DNA of 36,856 bases. It comes from Acidobacteriota bacterium. GTDB lineage: Bacteria > Acidobacteriota > Vicinamibacteria > Vicinamibacterales > UBA8438. Made by a program: the position numbers and the translations under genes. The DNA is taken from assembly GCA_022562495.1 (NCBI GenBank), contig JADFPE010000011.1, forward strand, positions 1 to 36,856, in the 5' to 3' direction. This document shows positions 36,671 to 36,856 of this stretch, in pieces. The notes beneath the pieces are model-generated. The model had not been told where the DNA came from, did no database searches, and saw nothing but the letters and a program-made list of their open reading frames with translations. Position 1 is the stretch's first letter; every line of letters starts with the position of its first letter.

Positions 36671-36812
36671 CGCCGGTTGGGTAACCGATATTGATGCCCG
36701 GACCCTCTGCAAGTGGGTCGGGTGAATCTGGTCAGGTGCGAAAGCAAGCAGCCATAAGCTTTGTCCTGCTGTGCCGGAGGAAAATCTGGGTTGAGTCGGC
36801 TGCCCGCCGGCG
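36671..36812 (+). ncRNA. ffs: Signal recognition particle RNA (4.5S-like)
   Basis: Core GGTCAGGTGCGAAAGCAAGCAGCC (36730-36753) with GAAA tetraloop, then TGTGCCGG (36770-36777), as in SRP RNA. Flanking arms pair: CGCCGG/CCGGCG, GGG/CCC, CCGAT/GTCGG, CCCGGA/TCTGGG, CCTC/GAGG. Exact ends uncertain. Confidence 0.88.
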
Positions 36813-36856
36813 TGGTGTTACGGACTAGACGGGTGTGCGTTGCAAATCATGCAATC

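Noticed and set aside
1-36856. tRNA genes
   Set aside because: No convincing T-arm/acceptor combinations were found by eye; GTTCGAA-like strings lie within coding sequence.

Overview
GC-rich bacterial window. Gene content (paired DUF1552/DUF1592 proteins, several DUF5916 outer-membrane-type proteins, VWFA-related TIGR03436-like protein, GGGCCTTCAGGCCC palindromic repeats) looks like Acidobacteriota, probably Vicinamibacteria-like; this taxon call is inference. Most CDS are predicted secreted or envelope proteins: two DUF1552 proteins, a di-heme (two CXXCH) DUF1592-type cytochrome, an exported ankyrin-repeat protein, a PQQ-dependent dehydrogenase, two further paralogous PQQ-like propellers, two NHL-repeat proteins, an exported MBL hydrolase, two paralogous DGxPDLQGVW proteins, three DUF5916 proteins, an exported MsrA, and a large carboxypeptidase-regulatory/CXXCH/propeller protein. 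Items not visible in the ORF track: (1) a probable SRP RNA (ffs) at about 36671-36812, just downstream of a TPR protein whose C-terminus is fused to a tyrosine-recombinase C-terminal fragment; (2) a Tat-exported protein (20148-21947) whose core resembles linalool dehydratase/isomerase, with a conserved CE-x7-CN pair but apparently no matching catalytic His; (3) several gene relics: a Ser/Thr kinase fragment, a nucleotidyltransferase-associated C-terminal fragment, a decayed antitoxin before a PIN toxin, and the C-terminal stub of a deleted tandem paralog; (4) a 390-bp intergenic region of nested inverted repeats including a ~165-bp MITE-like element; (5) a TolB_N-like domain fused to a DUF5916 protein. 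All calls are from reading the sequence; no database search was run.
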